A stretch of DNA of 64,000 bases from Thalassobacillus cyri (GTDB lineage Bacteria > Bacillota > Bacilli > Bacillales > Halobacillaceae), in the NCBI RefSeq assembly GCF_900107755.1, contig NZ_FNQR01000002.1, positions 248,001 to 312,000 on the forward strand, read 5' to 3'. Position numbers and translations under genes: made by a program. This document shows, piece by piece, positions 62,402 to 64,000 of the stretch (positions within the stretch are counted from its first letter, which is position 1; each line of letters begins with the position of its first letter). Under the pieces are notes generated by a model that was given only the letters and a program-made list of their open reading frames with translations, had not been told where the DNA came from and made no database searches.

Positions 62402-62535
62402 TAGTAGTCCCCCTTTTTGACTCTCCTAAAGCATCCGTTAAAATTTGTTGTGCTTCTACATAACGGGAGGGTCACAGTTCCCTCCTGTTTCTAAGCAACT
62501 ACCTTGAATTATATCAAATCATACTTTCGCATATA

Positions 62536-62568
62536 AAAAGCCCAGATGATAGGGATCATCCAGGCCTT
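62536..62568 (-). terminator. Terminator of the peroxiredoxin gene
   Basis: GCCCAGATGAT / ATCATCCAGGC (near perfect) around AGGG; the minus-strand transcript ends in a five-U run. Confidence 0.88.
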
Positions 62569-62578
62569 ACACCAACCC

Positions 62579-63190
62579 TTAAATTTTGCCGATCATGCTC
62601 AGGTCACGCTTGATTCCTGGCTGTCCTGGCACCCAATTCGCAGGGACGCCTTCGCCTGTTCTTCTTCCATATTGTATTCCTTGTATCAAACGCAAAATCT
62701 CTGGTACGATACGTCCGACTTCCGGCGGATTGACCAGCTTGGCAGCTATTATGCCTTCCGGGTCGATGATGGTGGTGACGCGAAAAGCGGCTCCCGTTTT
62801 TGGATTGAAGGCCCGATAGGCTTTACTGATCGAATGTGTCCGGTCACTTACAAGAGGGAATGTGACCTGGGAGGCAGATGGCGACGTTTCTGTAAATACT
62901 TTATGAGCGTATACACTATCGGTGCTGATGGCTAACACTGCCGTATTCAATTGTTTGAGATACGGATGAATAGCAGCGACCGCTGCCAATTCTGTCGGTC
63001 AGACAAACGTGAAGTCGCTGGCATAGAAAAACAACACCACCCATTTTCCCTGGTAGTTTTCCAAGTTGATCGGGATGATTTTTTTGGTGGTATTATCATA
63101 GGCTTCCGCCTGGAAGGAAGGAGCCGTGTCATTCGTCTGAGCGCAAAATGGCAGTTCACAGGCATTGAAGTCATTTACGGACAAATCCAT
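62579..63190 (-). CDS. Peroxiredoxin (AhpC/TSA family) with in-frame TGA at the peroxidatic cysteine: candidate selenoprotein
   Basis: 203 residues if the TGA at 62999-63001 is read through. ATG at 63190 follows GAGGTG. The protein reads ...GKWVVLFFYASDFTFV, TGA, PTELAAVAAIHPYL..., so the stop sits exactly at Cys of the FTFVCPTE active site (residue 64). Both sides are well-conserved peroxiredoxin, in the same frame, with no other defect, and a clean terminator follows. A hairpin with a GGUC loop begins 10 bases after the TGA. An N-terminal pair C11/C16 could resolve a selenenic intermediate. If not recoded, it is a pseudogene by one point mutation. Confidence 0.75.
62971..62988 (-). promoter_or_regulatory. 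Candidate bacterial SECIS hairpin
   Basis: In the transcript UGGCAGC and GCUGCUA (seven pairs, one G-U) close a GGUC loop. The loop starts 17 bases after the UGA, in the window used by bacterial SECIS elements, and equals the loop sequence of the E. coli fdhF SECIS as I recall it. The stem also encodes alanines, so chance is possible. Confidence 0.55.
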
Positions 63191-63316
63191 AAGTTCACCT
63201 CGTTTCACGGCGTTTTTTACATCATATTCAATGTGTTGCTTATTCATGAGCAAAGCAGGAAAGGAGGCTGCTGAAAGCGAACTAGGATATAGATGAAAAC
63301 GGATGGAGGAATTTGG

Positions 63317-63787
63317 ATGAACGAAAGACAGGTTTTTGCACAGTGGAGAATGTGGAGGGGGTGGCTGCTGGAGCTTTTAAGGGAACTGCCGGAAGAACAG
63401 TGGGATGAGATACCTAGCCACCATGCCAATAATATCAGGTGGAATGCTGGTCATATTCTCGTTGGATGGGATCATACGGTTTGTACCCATCTCAAGCAGG
63501 AACGAATGCTGCCATTGCGTTATCACCTTTTGTTTCCAAGAGATAGCCGGCCTGAAGACTGGAAAGAAAATCCTCCAGCAAAGCAAGAGCTGATCATGCA
63601 TTTGGAGCAGCAGCCGGATAAATTGATCGAGCTAAGTAAAAATATGCTGGATTCCGCTTTGGAAGAGCCTTTTCTGCATATGCGGACGCTGGGCGAGATG
63701 TTTTTATTTCATATCTCACATGAGAGCCTGCATTTATCGGTTATTAGTATGATAAACAAAGTTAATAAAAATGCCAGACACCTTTGA
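63317..63787 (+). CDS. DinB-family metal-binding protein
   Basis: 156 residues, four-helix DinB fold. Metal-ligand candidates are the histidine in WNAGHILVGWDH and those in FHISHESLHLSVI near the C-terminus. DinB/YfiT relatives include bacillithiol-dependent S-transferases, but no exact function can be given. ATG at 63317 lies after GGATGGAGGAATTTGG; an in-frame ATG 24 bases upstream lacks a site. It is convergent with an MFS transporter gene. Confidence 0.82.
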   Translation: MNERQVFAQWRMWRGWLLELLRELPEEQWDEIPSHHANNIRWNAGHILVGWDHTVCTHLKQERMLPLRYHLLFPRDSRPEDWKENPPAKQELIMHLEQQPDKLIELSKNMLDSALEEPFLHMRTLGEMFLFHISHESLHLSVISMINKVNKNARHL

Positions 63788-63806
63788 TTGGATGTCTGGC
63801 ATTTTT
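63768..63806. terminator. Bidirectional terminator between dinB-like and MFS genes
   Basis: AAAATGCCAGACA / TGTCTGGCATTTT is a perfect 13-bp stem overlapping the end of the DinB gene. Confidence 0.88.
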
Positions 63807-63807
63807 A

Positions 63808-64000
63808 TTAGTGGGAAAGAGCAGGTTTCGGTTGTTTGGCCATCGAGAATACTGCTGCCGCCAGGGCAATGATGATGAAAAATCCCCCGGTAGTTGCATT
63901 ATACTCTACAGAAGCCTGCTCGATGACGATACCTCCGATAAAAGATCCAAACGCGATTCCAAAGTGAAGAGCTGAATTGTTCAAGCTTTGCTGGATATCG
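63808..64000 (-). CDS. MFS transporter, C-terminal end only
   Basis: The minus strand reads [20 protein letters not shown] then [36 protein letters not shown] and KPALSH before a TAA at 63808-63810. This is the last ~63 residues, two membrane segments, of a 12-segment DHA1-type efflux transporter ([23 protein letters not shown] pattern). The start lies beyond the right edge of the window. Confidence 0.8.
   Translation of the reverse strand, partial: DIQQSLNNSALHFGIAFGSFIGGIVIEQASVEYNATTGGFFIIIALAAAVFSMAKQPKPALSH

Noticed and set aside
62951-63274. Plus-strand 107-codon frame over the peroxiredoxin
   Set aside because: It is antisense to conserved peroxiredoxin sequence and lacks a ribosome site; the minus strand explains the conservation.

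Overview
The window looks like chromosomal DNA from a low-to-mid GC, spore-forming Bacillaceae, most likely a moderately halophilic genus such as Halobacillus or a close relative. The evidence is a Spo0E-type phosphatase, DUF421, DUF1641 and DUF2512 membrane or accessory families, strong AGGAGG ribosome sites, many GTG/TTG starts, and intergenic hairpin repeats of the kind common in Bacillaceae. The genus is an inference; no rRNA is present.

Layout. 1-4.4 kb: glutamate synthase gltB (5' end missing) and gltD. 4.6-8.5 kb: an M48 membrane protease, a luciferase-like oxidoreductase, and a gene-free stretch with three kinds of repeat. 7.8-13.3 kb: a GntR-controlled divergent cluster (TRAP-type permease, small membrane protein and C26 amidohydrolase on one side; AtuA-family and DUF4387 proteins on the other). 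Both sides carry the same 17-base operator copy at their promoter. 13.4-15.1 kb: a YdcZ-Crp-YdcZ operon. 15.3-16.4 kb: bdbC/bdbD. 16.6-20.4 kb: a thiamine operon, thiW-tenA-thiD-thiM-thiE, with two TPP riboswitches that appear to use different output mechanisms. 20.6-22.2 kb: rpoN and a Spo0E-like gene. 22.4-30.3 kb: a secreted S15 peptidase, a hemerythrin, an exact 21-bp tandem array, a formate dehydrogenase operon, a 3-methyladenine glycosylase and a DUF421 protein. 30.5-34.4 kb: a heterodimeric ABC exporter followed by the tail of an M6 (InhA-like) protease. 34.6-39 kb: a Gfo/Idh/MocA oxidoreductase and a plasmid-style ParM/ParR partition cassette with a centromere-like repeat region. 39-44.3 kb: small redox and stress genes, an HTH-F1-beta chimera and a 25-residue holin-like toxin. 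44.6-51.3 kb: an AbgT transporter, a regulator and three M20 amidohydrolases. 51.4-55.3 kb: secreted M28 and M14 peptidases flanking a CrtC/AttH-like lipocalin. 56.7-59.1 kb: pabA and a pabB-pabC fusion. 59.2-64 kb: a broken murE-like fragment, a GlcNAc-type PTS permease, a deaminase, a peroxiredoxin with an in-frame TGA, DinB, and the end of an MFS transporter.

The strongest candidates for something new are three. First, the peroxiredoxin at 62579-63190 has TGA exactly where the peroxidatic cysteine codon should be, with a SECIS-like hairpin just downstream, so it may be a selenoprotein. Second, the protein at 42601-43647 joins a Cro-like HTH to a catalytically degenerate F1-ATPase beta-type domain, with a palindrome in its own promoter region. 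Third, there is a ParM/ParR/parC cassette embedded among ordinary chromosomal genes. Secondary signals include the paired TPP riboswitches, the 21-bp arrays, the shared GntR operator and a possible SOS-linked type I toxin.
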